29,271 bases of DNA, taken from CAYQQQ01 sp964420125 (GTDB lineage Bacteria > Actinomycetota > Acidimicrobiia > Acidimicrobiales > Microtrichaceae). The stretch is from assembly GCA_964420125.1 (NCBI GenBank), contig CAYQQQ010000038.1, positions 1 to 29,271 on the forward strand. The letters run 5' to 3'. A program made the position numbers and the translations under genes. This document shows, piece after piece, positions 22,518-29,224 of this stretch; the stretch's first letter is position 1, and every line of letters starts with the position of its first letter. The notes under the pieces were generated by a model. It made no database searches. It had not been told where the DNA came from and was given only the letters and a program-made list of their open reading frames with translations.

Positions 22518-24134
22518 GTGGGCTGGCTGATCGCCCTGGCGGTGGTGGCAGTGCTCCTCGTGGGCGTCGCCCTGCACGACCGCTTCCAGACGCGCCGGGC
22601 GATCCTTCGGAACTTCCCCCTCATCGGGCACCTTCGCTACATCCTGGAGACCTTCGGACCCGAGCTGCGCCAGTACATCGTCACCTCCAACGAGGAGGAG
22701 CGCCCCTTCAACCGGGACGAGCGTCGTTGGGTGTACGCGTCGTCGAAGGCGCAGGACAACCTCTTCGGCTTCGGTTCCGACTCGCAGATGGAGCGGACCC
22801 CCGGCTACCTGATCATCCGCCAGAGCACCTTCCCCCTCGATCCGCTCCCCGGCGAGCCGCTCCACGCGGAGGTCGACTTCCGGGTTCCCGGTGCCAAGGT
22901 CCTGGGCGCCTCCCACGGCCGCCGTCACGCCTTCCGGCCGCCGTCGATGGTCAACATCTCCGGGATGAGCTTCGGATCGCTGTCGGGGTCAGCGGTCGAG
23001 GCGCTCAACGAGGGTGCGGCGGAGGCAGGGTGCTGGCAGAACACCGGTGAGGGCGGGATCTCCGTGCACCACCTGAAGGGAGGGGATCTGGTGGTGCAGA
23101 TCGGCACGGCCTACTTCGGGTGCCGCGACGACCAGGGACGCTTCAGCCTCGAGCACCTCATGGCCTCCATCGACACCGCACCGGTGAGGGCCCTGGAGAT
23201 AAAGCTCTCCCAGGGAGCCAAGCCCGGCTTGGGCGGCCTGCTGCCGGCCGCCAAGATCACTCGCGAGATCGCCGAGGCTCGCGGGATCCCCATGGGGGTG
23301 GACTGCAAGTCCCCCAGCAGCCACTCGGCGTTCCACGACGTCGACTCGATGATCGAGTTCATCGAGTCCCTCGCCGCAGCGACCGGCCTTCCGGTCGGCA
23401 TCAAGTCCGCCGTGGGGGAGCTCGGCTTCTGGTCCGAGCTGGCCAGCCGCATGGCGCTCAGCGGCGCCGGACCGGACTTCATCACCATCGACGGCGGGGA
23501 GGGCGGGACCGGCGCGGCGCCCATGGTGTTCGCCGACAACGTGTCGATGCCCTTCCTGCGCGGGTTCCCGGAGGTGTACCTGCGCTTCGCCGAGGAGGGC
23601 ATCGCCGGCGAGGTGGTCTTCATCGGTTCCGGTCGTCTCGGCCTGCCGCACCGTGCGGTGGCGGCGATGGCACTGGGATGCGACCTGATCTCGGTGGGAC
23701 GCGAGGCGATGATGGCGGTCGGCTGCATCCAGGCGCAGCGCTGCCACACCGGCCGCTGCCCGACGGGGGTCGCCACCCAGGATCCCCGTTACGAGCGGGG
23801 CCTCGTGGTCGCGGACAAGGCTCCCCGCGCCGCGCGCTACGTGGCCACGTTGCGCCAGGAGCTGGTGCGGGTGGCCCGAGCCTGTGGCCAGCCGCACCCT
23901 GCCTGGATCGACACCTCGCAGGTCGAGGTCCTGGCGGACCCCCGGACCTCGGTGTCGTTGCAGGAGCTCGCCGGCTACCACAGCTCGTCGTGGGGCCGTC
24001 CCAACGCGGATCAGCGTGCCGCGCTGGCTGTCGAGTGGCCGCCGATGGCGGACTACGCGCTCGACGAGCACCCGCGGCCGGCCCATCGCCGCTCTGCTCC
24101 TCACCCCGAGGCGGGTCGCGGCTCGGCGCAGTAG
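22518..24134 (+). CDS. Membrane-anchored FMN/Fe-S glutamate synthase-domain protein
   Basis: 538 residues. One N-terminal transmembrane helix (about 2-19), a short linker, and a complete glutamate synthase central/FMN barrel: VNISGMSFGSLSG (145-157), GAKPGLGGLLP (233-243), DCKSPSSHSAFHD (262-274), DFITIDGGEGGTGAAP (320-335) and the 3Fe-4S ligand set C-x5-C-x4-C at Cys403, Cys409 and Cys414 in GCIQAQRCHTGRCP. There is no glutaminase domain and no small-subunit gene next to it. Such stand-alone proteins are common, but their reaction is mostly unproven. They might make glutamate with ammonia or a partner, or act as another FMN oxidoreductase. GTG 22518 follows the acs stop by 12 bases. Confidence 0.85.
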   Translation: MGWLIALAVVAVLLVGVALHDRFQTRRAILRNFPLIGHLRYILETFGPELRQYIVTSNEEERPFNRDERRWVYASSKAQDNLFGFGSDSQMERTPGYLIIRQSTFPLDPLPGEPLHAEVDFRVPGAKVLGASHGRRHAFRPPSMVNISGMSFGSLSGSAVEALNEGAAEAGCWQNTGEGGISVHHLKGGDLVVQIGTAYFGCRDDQGRFSLEHLMASIDTAPVRALEIKLSQGAKPGLGGLLPAAKITREIAEARGIPMGVDCKSPSSHSAFHDVDSMIEFIESLAAATGLPVGIKSAVGELGFWSELASRMALSGAGPDFITIDGGEGGTGAAPMVFADNVSMPFLRGFPEVYLRFAEEGIAGEVVFIGSGRLGLPHRAVAAMALGCDLISVGREAMMAVGCIQAQRCHTGRCPTGVATQDPRYERGLVVADKAPRAARYVATLRQELVRVARACGQPHPAWIDTSQVEVLADPRTSVSLQELAGYHSSSWGRPNADQRAALAVEWPPMADYALDEHPRPAHRRSAPHPEAGRGSAQ

Positions 24135-24167
24135 CGCGGCGGGGGCTCCGTCGTATGGCACAGCCTC

Positions 24168-24173
24168 TAGTCT
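24168..24173 (+). promoter_or_regulatory. -10 box for a probably leaderless HAD-like gene
   Basis: TAGTCT fits TANNNT and ends 6 bases before the GTG at 24180, so transcription should begin at the start codon. No Shine-Dalgarno sequence is present. The -35 region is weak. Confidence 0.4.
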
Positions 24174-24179
24174 GCTGCG

Positions 24180-24689
24180 GTGCCACGGTGGGACCCGCTC
24201 TTCGACAACTGGTTGTGGCGCTCTGAGGAGGACACGGCTCCCTCGGGCGCGATCGAAGCGGTGGTGTTCGACCTCGACGGGGTGCTCTCCGATGCCAGTC
24301 GCCGGCAGCACTTCATCGAGTTCCCGCGACGCGACTGGGAGGCGTTCTTCCACGCCTGCGGCGACGACGAGCTCATCGACGAGGTGGCGCGCCTGCTCGA
24401 AGTGCTCGATCCACGCCTGTCGATCGTGCTGCTCACGGCCCGACCGATCCGCGTGCTGCCCCAGACGCTCGCCTGGTTGGAGCGCTACCGGCTTCGCTGG
24501 GATCTGCTGATCATGCGCGACTTCGGCGACTACCAGGCGTCCCGCTCCTTCAAGCAGCGCACGGTGTCCGAGCTCCGATCGCAGCGCTTCGAGCTGCGTC
24601 TGGCCTTCGAGGACGACCCCCGCAACGTGGGCATGTTCCACGGCGAGGGAGTGCCCTGCGTCTACATCCACTCCGGCTACTACGAGTGA
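24180..24689 (+). CDS. HAD-superfamily phosphatase-like protein
   Basis: 169 residues. Motif I VVFDLDGVLSD (Asp31 nucleophile, Asp33), motif II LLTARP (Thr86), a Lys in FKQRTV (Lys125), and motif III FEDDPRNV (Asp145/Asp146) are all in place, so it should be an active Mg2+-dependent phosphohydrolase. There is only a minimal helical cap after motif I (SRRQHFIEFPRRDWEAFFHA). The layout and the TARP motif resemble the 3'-phosphatase part of polynucleotide kinases and related small HAD enzymes; the substrate cannot be told. GTG 24180 is chosen because it is the first in-frame start behind a -10 box and gives a compact protein. Alone between two unrelated genes. Confidence 0.75.
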   Translation: MPRWDPLFDNWLWRSEEDTAPSGAIEAVVFDLDGVLSDASRRQHFIEFPRRDWEAFFHACGDDELIDEVARLLEVLDPRLSIVLLTARPIRVLPQTLAWLERYRLRWDLLIMRDFGDYQASRSFKQRTVSELRSQRFELRLAFEDDPRNVGMFHGEGVPCVYIHSGYYE

Positions 24690-24769
24690 GGTCGGCGTCG
24701 GGCGACCAGGTCTGAGGCCCCCCACAGCGCCCCGGCTCCTGGCGGGGAGGACCCGCGGAACCTCTCTCC

Positions 24770-24775
24770 TACCAT
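24770..24775 (+). promoter_or_regulatory. Possible -10 box upstream of the htpX-like gene
   Basis: TACCAT fits TANNNT and lies 42 bases before the ATG at 24818. The corresponding -35 is poor. This is a weak call, listed because it is the only candidate in the 128-base spacer. Confidence 0.25.
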
Positions 24776-24817
24776 CTCCTCGAAGCTCCACGAGCAGCCG
24801 ACCGAGAGGAGGAGCGG

Positions 24818-25657
24818 ATGCGCAACAACATGAAGACCGCAGCGCTGCTCGCCGGTCTGGGTGCGTTGTGCATGTTCATCGGTTCGTTCTGGGGTCGAAC
24901 CGGCGTGGTGGTCGGGCTCCTGATGGGTCTGGCGATGGCCGGGGGGTCCTACTGGTTCAGCGACCGCCTGGCCATCCGGAGCGCTCGGGCTGTCGAGGTG
25001 ACCGCGACGCAGATGCCCCAGTACCACGCCATCGTCGCCGACCTGTCGGGCCGGGCCGGGATACCCACGCCACGTCTGTACGTCTCGCGCTCACCGCAGC
25101 CCAACGCCTTCGCCACGGGTCGCAGCCCGCAGCACGCCGCGGTCTGCGTCACCGAGGGTCTGCTCCAGACGCTGTCGTGGGAGGAGATCCAAGGGGTCCT
25201 GGCCCACGAGCTGGCGCACGTCCGCAACCGCGACATCCTCATCGGCTCGGTGGCCGCGGCGGTGGCCATGGGCATCACGTTCGTGGCCAGCATGGCGCGC
25301 TGGGCGCTGATCTTCGGCGGCGGCCGTGGCGACGACCGGGACAACCCGCTGGCCGGCCTGTTGATGCTGATCCTCGCCCCGATCGCCGCCGGACTGATCC
25401 AGATGGCGATCAGCCGCAGTCGGGAGTTCGAGGCGGACGCCTCGGCGGCCCGCCTGCTGGGCACCGGCGAACCTCTCGCCAGGGCGCTGGAGAAGCTGGA
25501 GTCCGGAGCCCGCCACCATCCGGTGGACATCAACCCTGCCGAGGCGTCGAACTACATCGTCAACCCACTGCGGGCCAGCCAGGTGTCGCGGTGGTTCTCG
25601 ACCCATCCCCCGGTCGAGGAGCGCATCGCCCGACTGCGCAGCAGCGACCGGTTCTGA
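24818..25657 (+). CDS. htpX: HtpX-type M48 membrane metalloprotease
   Basis: 279 residues. Two N-terminal transmembrane helices (about 7-24, 27-45), the zinc-protease motif HELAH at 130-134, two more helices (about 141-160 and 180-199), and the third-ligand segment SREFEADASAARLLG directly after. LYVSRSPQPNAFATGRSP is the characteristic HtpX substrate-cleft block. Family members degrade misfolded membrane proteins with the active site in the cytoplasm. A strong ribosome site GAGAGGAGGAG precedes ATG 24818. The C-terminal STHPPVEERIARLR is typical. Downstream follow 377 bases without genes. Confidence 0.92.
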   Translation: MRNNMKTAALLAGLGALCMFIGSFWGRTGVVVGLLMGLAMAGGSYWFSDRLAIRSARAVEVTATQMPQYHAIVADLSGRAGIPTPRLYVSRSPQPNAFATGRSPQHAAVCVTEGLLQTLSWEEIQGVLAHELAHVRNRDILIGSVAAAVAMGITFVASMARWALIFGGGRGDDRDNPLAGLLMLILAPIAAGLIQMAISRSREFEADASAARLLGTGEPLARALEKLESGARHHPVDINPAEASNYIVNPLRASQVSRWFSTHPPVEERIARLRSSDRF

Positions 25658-26034
25658 GGCCTTCAGCGGAAGAGCCAGGCAGGACGGATGGAGTCGGCCC
25701 GAGATGGAGGTGCGCGATGCCCTCGGCGCTTGCGATGCCCAGGTCATCGAAGACCACCTCGAGCTTGTCTGGGCACCCATCCCTCCCGGAAGCTCTGAAG
25801 GTTGGCATGTGACGTCGGGGTACATGGTCTTCACAGTCCCGAATCGGAGGGACTGTTGGGAGGCCGCAGGCTGGTTCCCCGCACGGTTCGCGCTGGGGGC
25901 CCGACGTACAGGAAACCATGGCTACCGCCGTCCCCGTCCCCGCACACACCCTGTCCGACGATGCTCCCGTGACGACGTAGGCGAACCCGAGCGACTCGTG
26001 ACGCTGTCGCCCGAATCACCCCGCAGAGTCGGCC
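25658..26034. other. 377-base gene-free stretch between convergent htpX and yajQ
   Basis: Short open frames exist on both strands, but none has recognisable motifs, a ribosome site or the codon pattern of the neighbours. The stretch holds one perfect hairpin (separate entry). Both flanking genes end here, so it should carry their transcription stops. Confidence 0.6.
25833..25856. terminator. Perfect 8-bp hairpin between convergent genes
   Basis: ACAGTCCC (25833-25840), loop GAATCGGA, GGGACTGT (25849-25856). There is no U-run on either side, so termination is not assured. It lies 176 bases after htpX and 179 bases after yajQ, almost midway, and could serve both strands. Confidence 0.4.
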
Positions 26035-26523
26035 TCAGTCCCGGAAGTTGCCGAACTGCAGCGGGATGCCGAAGTCGTGCTCCTTGCAGGCGGCGATCAC
26101 CGACTGCAGGTCGTCGCGCTTCTTGGCCGTCACCCGCAGCTGCTCGCCCTGGGTCTGGGACTGGACGCCCTTGAGGCCGAGCTCCTTGATGAACTTGTTG
26201 AGCGCCTTCGCCTTCTCCGAGCTGATGCCGGCCACGAGGGTGGCGACCTGGCGGGCGGAGCCCCCGGACGCCTCCTCGACCTTGCCGTAGTCCACGGCCT
26301 TCATCGACACTCCCCGCTTGACCAGCTTCTCCTCCAGCACCTGCCTCAGGGCGGCGAGGCGGTCCTCGGTGCTGGAGCGCAGCGTGATCGAGCCCTCGCC
26401 CAGGTCCAGGGACGAGTTGGTGTTCTTGAAGTCGAAGCGGTTGGACACCTCGCGGCTCGCCTGATCGACGGCGTTGCGGATCTCCTGCTCGTCGACTTCC
26501 GAGGTGATGTCGAAGCTGGGCAC
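26035..26523 (-). CDS. yajQ: YajQ-family nucleotide-binding protein
   Basis: 162 residues, exactly the family length. It starts (M)PSFDITSEVDEQEIRNAVD and contains RFDFKNTNSSLDL, KAKALNKFIKELGLKGVQSQ split over the central helix, RVTAKKRDDLQSVIA, and ends DFGIPLQFGNFRD; all are YajQ hallmarks. YajQ folds as two ferredoxin-like domains, binds nucleotides, and binds cyclic-di-GMP in some proteobacteria; its role here is unknown. GTG at 26523 is chosen because GGAGGA lies 6 bases before it; no in-frame ATG is near. It is divergent from tRNA-Tyr, 60 bases away. A TAGCGT -10-like box on the - strand (26567 to 26562) overlaps the tRNA -10 box. Confidence 0.93.
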   Translation of the reverse strand: MPSFDITSEVDEQEIRNAVDQASREVSNRFDFKNTNSSLDLGEGSITLRSSTEDRLAALRQVLEEKLVKRGVSMKAVDYGKVEEASGGSARQVATLVAGISSEKAKALNKFIKELGLKGVQSQTQGEQLRVTAKKRDDLQSVIAACKEHDFGIPLQFGNFRD

Positions 26524-26541
26524 GTACGTTCCTCCATCGAG

Positions 26542-26571
26542 TTTCTCGGCGGTCGGCCAGAACGCTATCGT
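26542..26571 (+). promoter_or_regulatory. Predicted promoter of tRNA-Tyr
   Basis: TTTCTC (26542-26547), an 18-base spacer and TATCGT (26566-26571). The expected start is about 6 bases before the mature tRNA end at 26584. The -35 is imperfect. Confidence 0.45.
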
Positions 26572-26583
26572 GATCGCTTCCGT

Positions 26584-26669
26584 GGGTCGGTGCCCGAGCG
26601 GCCAAAGGGAGCAGACTGTAAATCTGCCGGCGTATGCCTTCGGAGGTTCAAATCCTCCCCGGCCCACCA
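26584..26669 (+). tRNA. tRNA-Tyr (anticodon GTA)
   Basis: Acceptor GGGTCGG pairs with CCGGCCC (one G-U pair). Anticodon stem GCAGA/TCTGC encloses CTGTAAA, anticodon GTA. A long variable arm follows, as expected for bacterial tRNA-Tyr. The T arm is GGAGG-TTCAAAT-CCTCC. Discriminator A at 26666, and CCA is encoded at 26667-26669. The repeat element copy B begins 12 bases after the CCA. Confidence 0.97.
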
Positions 26670-26680
26670 ACTGTGCTGTG

Positions 26681-26922
26681 CTCCCGTCCCGGCGGGCACC
26701 CGGTTCCTTCGGCAGAGTCGTCGCCGCCAGCGGTGCCCGTCTCCTCCCGGAGCTGGGGCCCCTGCCCCAGCCCGGGCCGTGCTGGCTCCCGTCCCGGCGG
26801 GCACCCGGTTCCTTCGGCAGAGTCGTCGCCGCCAGCGGTGCCCGTCTCCTCCCGGAGCTGGGGCCCCTGCCCCAGCCCGGGCCGTGCTGGCTCCCGTCCC
26901 GGCGGGCACCCGGTTCCTTCGG
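26681..26922 (+). repeat. Perfect 105-bp tandem repeat, 2.3 copies
   Basis: Units 26681-26785 and 26786-26890 are identical over all 105 bases; a third copy is partial (26891-26922). Each full unit starts CTCCCGTCCCGGCGGGCACC and ends GGGCCGTGCTGG. The identity points to a recent duplication or ongoing homogenisation. Confidence 0.95.
26746..26776. repeat. 12-bp hairpin inside the tandem unit (repeated at 26851-26881)
   Basis: CCCGG-A-GCTGGGG (26746-26758) pairs with CCCCAGC-CCGGG (26765-26776) around a 6-nt loop with one bulged A. The GCTGGGG/CCCCAGC part is shared with copy A at 8527-8546. Confidence 0.75.
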
Positions 26923-27056
26923 GCGGCCGGGGTGCTGTGTGCCTTCGGATGGGTTCTGGAGGTGCGGAGCGCTCGATGTGACCGTGTTCGCCTCCAGAGC
27001 TGATCTGAAGGCGCTGACGCATCGGGGTGACGTGTGGGCCAGCGTCCGGAACGCGG

Positions 27057-27545
27057 TCAGAGGAGGCGCTCCATGAGCACCACGTCCAACCACTTGCCGA
27101 ACTTGCGGCCCACCTCGCGCTCGCGGCCCACGATCTCGAACCCGGCGCTGCGGTGCAGGGAGATCGACGCCTCGTGACCGGCGACGATCTTGGCCATCAT
27201 GGCGTGGAACCCATGGGCGGTGGCCACCCCCACGAGCTCCGCGAGGAGCAGGGCTCCGACCCCCCGGCCGCGGTGCGACTCGCCGAGGTAGACCGAGTCC
27301 TCGACGGTCGTGGCGTACCCCGCCCGTTCCCGGTAGGCGGAGAGCGCGCCGAAGCCGGCGATCGTGGCACCGTCCTCCTCGGCGACGACGACCACGTGGG
27401 CGCCGGAGCGATCGGTGATCCAGTGACGCTGCTCCTCGAGGGTCCGGGGAACCAGATCGAAGGTCACCGTGGAGGTGAGCACCTCGTGGTTGTAGATCTC
27501 CATGATCGCCGCCGCGTCGTCGGCGGTCGCAGGGCGCAGCCTCAC
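27057..27545 (-). CDS. GNAT acetyltransferase of the phosphinothricin/methionine sulfoximine acetyltransferase family
   Basis: 162 residues. Family marks: EIYNHEVLTSTVTFD (16-30), the acetyl-CoA pyrophosphate loop HRGRGVGALLL (91-101), SISLHRSAGFEIVG, and the terminal block VGRKFGKWLDVVLMERLL, which is characteristic of Pat/Bar/YncA-like N-acetyltransferases that acetylate the amino group of glutamate analogues or amino acids. The actual substrate is unknown. GTG 27545 is chosen because it sits 7 bases after a -10 box and lacks a Shine-Dalgarno sequence, so it is probably leaderless. The gene lies 35 bases downstream of the ATPase gene on the same strand. Repeat copy B follows its stop. Confidence 0.88.
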   Translation of the reverse strand: MRLRPATADDAAAIMEIYNHEVLTSTVTFDLVPRTLEEQRHWITDRSGAHVVVVAEEDGATIAGFGALSAYRERAGYATTVEDSVYLGESHRGRGVGALLLAELVGVATAHGFHAMMAKIVAGHEASISLHRSAGFEIVGREREVGRKFGKWLDVVLMERLL

Positions 27546-27552
27546 GCCGACG

Positions 27553-27558
27553 AATGTA
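27553..27558 (-). promoter_or_regulatory. -10 box for a probably leaderless acetyltransferase gene
   Basis: On the - strand TACATT (27558 to 27553) fits TANNNT, with 7 bases to the GTG at 27545. The -35 region is weak. Confidence 0.4.
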
Positions 27559-27580
27559 CCGGCCGCAGGCTCGTCGCAGG

Positions 27581-28855
27581 TCAGGTCATGGCGTTGGGCA
27601 TCGGCTCCACCACCTCGAGCGCGCCGGTCATCGACTCCAGCCGTGCCCAGGAGGTGATCGAGCCCTGTGCGGTCAGCAGGAGGATCTGCTGGTGCTGGGA
27701 CTGCTCCAACAGCAGCGACAGCAGCGGTGCGACCGCCTCCTCGCCCAGACGTGTGAACGGCTCGTCGAGCAGGAGGGGGAAGCTCTCCTGGCCGGGGCCG
27801 ACGCGGTGCAGGAGGCCGAGTCGCTGCCGCAGCACGTGCGCTGCGGCGGTCACGGCATCGCCCGAGGCCATCTGGTCGACGGTCTGGACGTGCTGGCGGG
27901 ACCGCGCTGCCGCCTCGATCTGGGCGCGGTGCTCCAGCGCCCACTCCACCGTGGTGGAACCGGCCAACACGCTCCAGCGGCTCTCGGCGTTGCGCCGTCG
28001 CTCCGCCGCCGCCAGCAGCCGCCGCCGCTTGGCGTCCGATCCCAGCAGCCCGTTGACCCGTTGCAGGTGGAACCCGAGGTAGCTCTGGGCTCCCGCAGCC
28101 TCCAGCGCGGCGGCTTCCGCCCTCGAGGCCGACTCCACGCGGCGCCAGTAGATCACCGAGATCACCACCGCGGCCGCGGCGATGACCCCGAGGGCGGCGA
28201 GGCCCGCCACGCCGAGGATCTGGGTCGCCGGTATGGCGAACAGCGCCGCGATGCCGGCCACCATGAAGTTCACCTTCCTGACCTGCTCGGCCTGGGCCTG
28301 GGCGGCCTCGAAGTCGGCGTGGCGCTCCTCGATGCGCGCCACGGCCTCCGCGTCCTCGGCGGAGGAACCGACGTCGTCCGCCTCGCTGTCGAGGTACCGC
28401 GTGGCGGCCACCAGGTCGTCCGCGGTGGCCCACAGCTCCCGCTGGTCCACCGAGGCGAGGGCCAGCACGAGGCGGTCGCCTTCCACCGACTCGGACAGCT
28501 GCTGCGCGTCGAGGTGCATGAGCCGGCGGGCAGCGTGGGTGTCCAGGTCCGCGCGGGCCAGGAGGTCGATCCGCCCGTCGGGCGTGGCGAACTGGTTCGT
28601 GACGTCGAGTCGGTGGTCGATGTCGATGACCCGGGCAGCCGAACCCTCGGGTCGGAAGACCGCGAAGCGGGTGCCGGAGTCCGCCTGGAGCTCGAGGTGC
28701 ACCCCCGGTCGGGAGCTGCTCAATGCACCGATGAGCTCCGTCGTGAGGGCGTCGCGCTCCAGCTGTCCCAGTCCCGTCAGGACGGTGAGGCGCGGATGGA
28801 GGTCGATGGCCAGCGAGTGGTCACCGTTGTCGATGACGAGTCGTTCGAAGCGCAC
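27581..28855 (-). CDS. SMC/RecF-like ATPase-fold protein with degenerate P-loop and central transmembrane hairpin
   Basis: 424 residues; no named family recognised. The N terminus follows the SMC/RecF pattern (MRFERLVIDNG, then PRLTVLTG), but where the P-loop GxxGxGKST should be it reads GLGQLERDALTTEL (28-41), with no Gly-Lys-Ser/Thr. The C terminus has a good Walker B, FPLLLDEPFTRLG (359-371), followed by ILLLTAQGS, where the switch His is missing. In between lie charged helical stretches likely to form coiled coil (about 165-193 and 240-290), interrupted by two hydrophobic helices (about 196-212 and 214-236). A membrane-bound SMC-like protein that binds but may not hydrolyse ATP, or has lost ATP binding, is a reasonable reading. 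GTG start at 28855. Confidence 0.6.
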   Translation of the reverse strand: MRFERLVIDNGDHSLAIDLHPRLTVLTGLGQLERDALTTELIGALSSSRPGVHLELQADSGTRFAVFRPEGSAARVIDIDHRLDVTNQFATPDGRIDLLARADLDTHAARRLMHLDAQQLSESVEGDRLVLALASVDQRELWATADDLVAATRYLDSEADDVGSSAEDAEAVARIEERHADFEAAQAQAEQVRKVNFMVAGIAALFAIPATQILGVAGLAALGVIAAAAVVISVIYWRRVESASRAEAAALEAAGAQSYLGFHLQRVNGLLGSDAKRRRLLAAAERRRNAESRWSVLAGSTTVEWALEHRAQIEAAARSRQHVQTVDQMASGDAVTAAAHVLRQRLGLLHRVGPGQESFPLLLDEPFTRLGEEAVAPLLSLLLEQSQHQQILLLTAQGSITSWARLESMTGALEVVEPMPNAMT

Positions 28856-28886
28856 ACCTGTGCATCGGGTCGCGGAGGCTACGACC

Positions 28887-28916
28887 TTGAGAGGGTTCGG
28901 GGCGCTCCGCTAACCT
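28887..28916 (+). promoter_or_regulatory. Predicted promoter of the tRNA-Thr/tRNA-Met (and possibly tuf) unit
   Basis: TTGAGA (28887-28892), an 18-base spacer, TAACCT (28911-28916). The expected start near 28923 is about 19 bases before the mature tRNA-Thr. It is the best consensus promoter in the window and faces away from the ATPase gene. Confidence 0.6.
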
Positions 28917-28941
28917 GCACCACCGGTCCACTCGTGGCCGT

Positions 28942-29017
28942 GCCTCCTTAGCTCAGTCGGCAGAGCGTTTCCATGGTAAGGAAAAGGTCGTCAGTTCGAT
29001 TCTGACAGGGGGCTCCA
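28942..29017 (+). tRNA. tRNA-Thr (anticodon GGT)
   Basis: Acceptor GCCTCCT pairs with AGGGGGC (one G-U pair). Anticodon stem TTTCC/GGAAA encloses ATGGTAA, anticodon GGT. T arm GTCAG-TTCGATT-CTGAC. Discriminator T at 29014, with CCA encoded at 29015-29017; 76 bases in total. Confidence 0.97.
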
Positions 29018-29072
29018 ACCGGTCACAGCTCGCTGGGCCGGGTCGTGTCGCGGTGCTCCGGCTCCGTGCCTC

Positions 29073-29146
29073 GGCGGCGTAGCTCAGTTGGTGAGAGCGC
29101 TCGGCTCATAATCGAGAGGTCGTCGGTTCGAGTCCGACCGCCGCTA
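29073..29146 (+). tRNA. tRNA-Met (anticodon CAT), elongator type
   Basis: Acceptor GGCGGCG pairs with CGCCGCT, with a G-U first pair as in other actinobacterial elongator tRNA-Met. Anticodon stem CTCGG/TCGAG (one G-T pair) encloses CTCATAA, anticodon CAT. T arm GTCGG-TTCGAGT-CCGAC. CCA is not encoded. An initiator tRNA is less likely because the first pair is not a mismatch and the three G-C pairs of the initiator anticodon stem are absent. A CAT anticodon read as Ile (lysidine) cannot be excluded from sequence alone. Confidence 0.9.
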
Positions 29147-29224
29147 CTCCGACCGGTTCGCACCGGCCCGGAATCCATCCACACAACACCGCAGTCCACC
29201 TGCCCGCACAGGAGAGTTGGTCCC

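Larger units (their letters stand above)
26681..27017 (-). repeat. Structured interspersed repeat element, copy B (inverted relative to copy A)
   Basis: Read on the - strand from 27017, it starts TCAGCGCCTTCAGATCAGCT, continues with CTGGAGGCG and ATCCGAAGGCACACAGCAC, then carries three ACCGGGTGCCCGCCGGG cores separated by CCGGGCTGGGGCAGGGGCC/CCAGC hairpins. The same pieces occur in the same order in copy A at 8346-8633. It begins 39 bases after the stop codon of the GNAT gene, in that gene's sense direction, as copy A does for its upstream gene. About 18 kb separates the copies. No protein or transposase is encoded. Confidence 0.8.
26670..27056. other. 387-base gene-free stretch filled by repeat element copy B
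   Basis: It lies between tRNA-Tyr and the 3' end of the GNAT gene. Long open frames cross it on both strands only because the 105-base unit is a multiple of three; their products are low-complexity repeats. The content is the element described in the next entries. Confidence 0.8.

Noticed and set aside
25704..26174. A 156-codon + strand frame after htpX
   Set aside because: It overlaps the 3' part of yajQ on the other strand, has no ribosome site, and its second half is Arg/Ser/Pro-rich as expected of a shadow frame.
26565..26909. Repetitive open frames over the tandem repeat on both strands, which look like a repeat protein
   Set aside because: The 105-base unit is a multiple of three and high in GC, so it keeps frames open by itself. 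There are no ribosome sites, the frames run through tRNA-Tyr, and the related copy A does not keep any frame.
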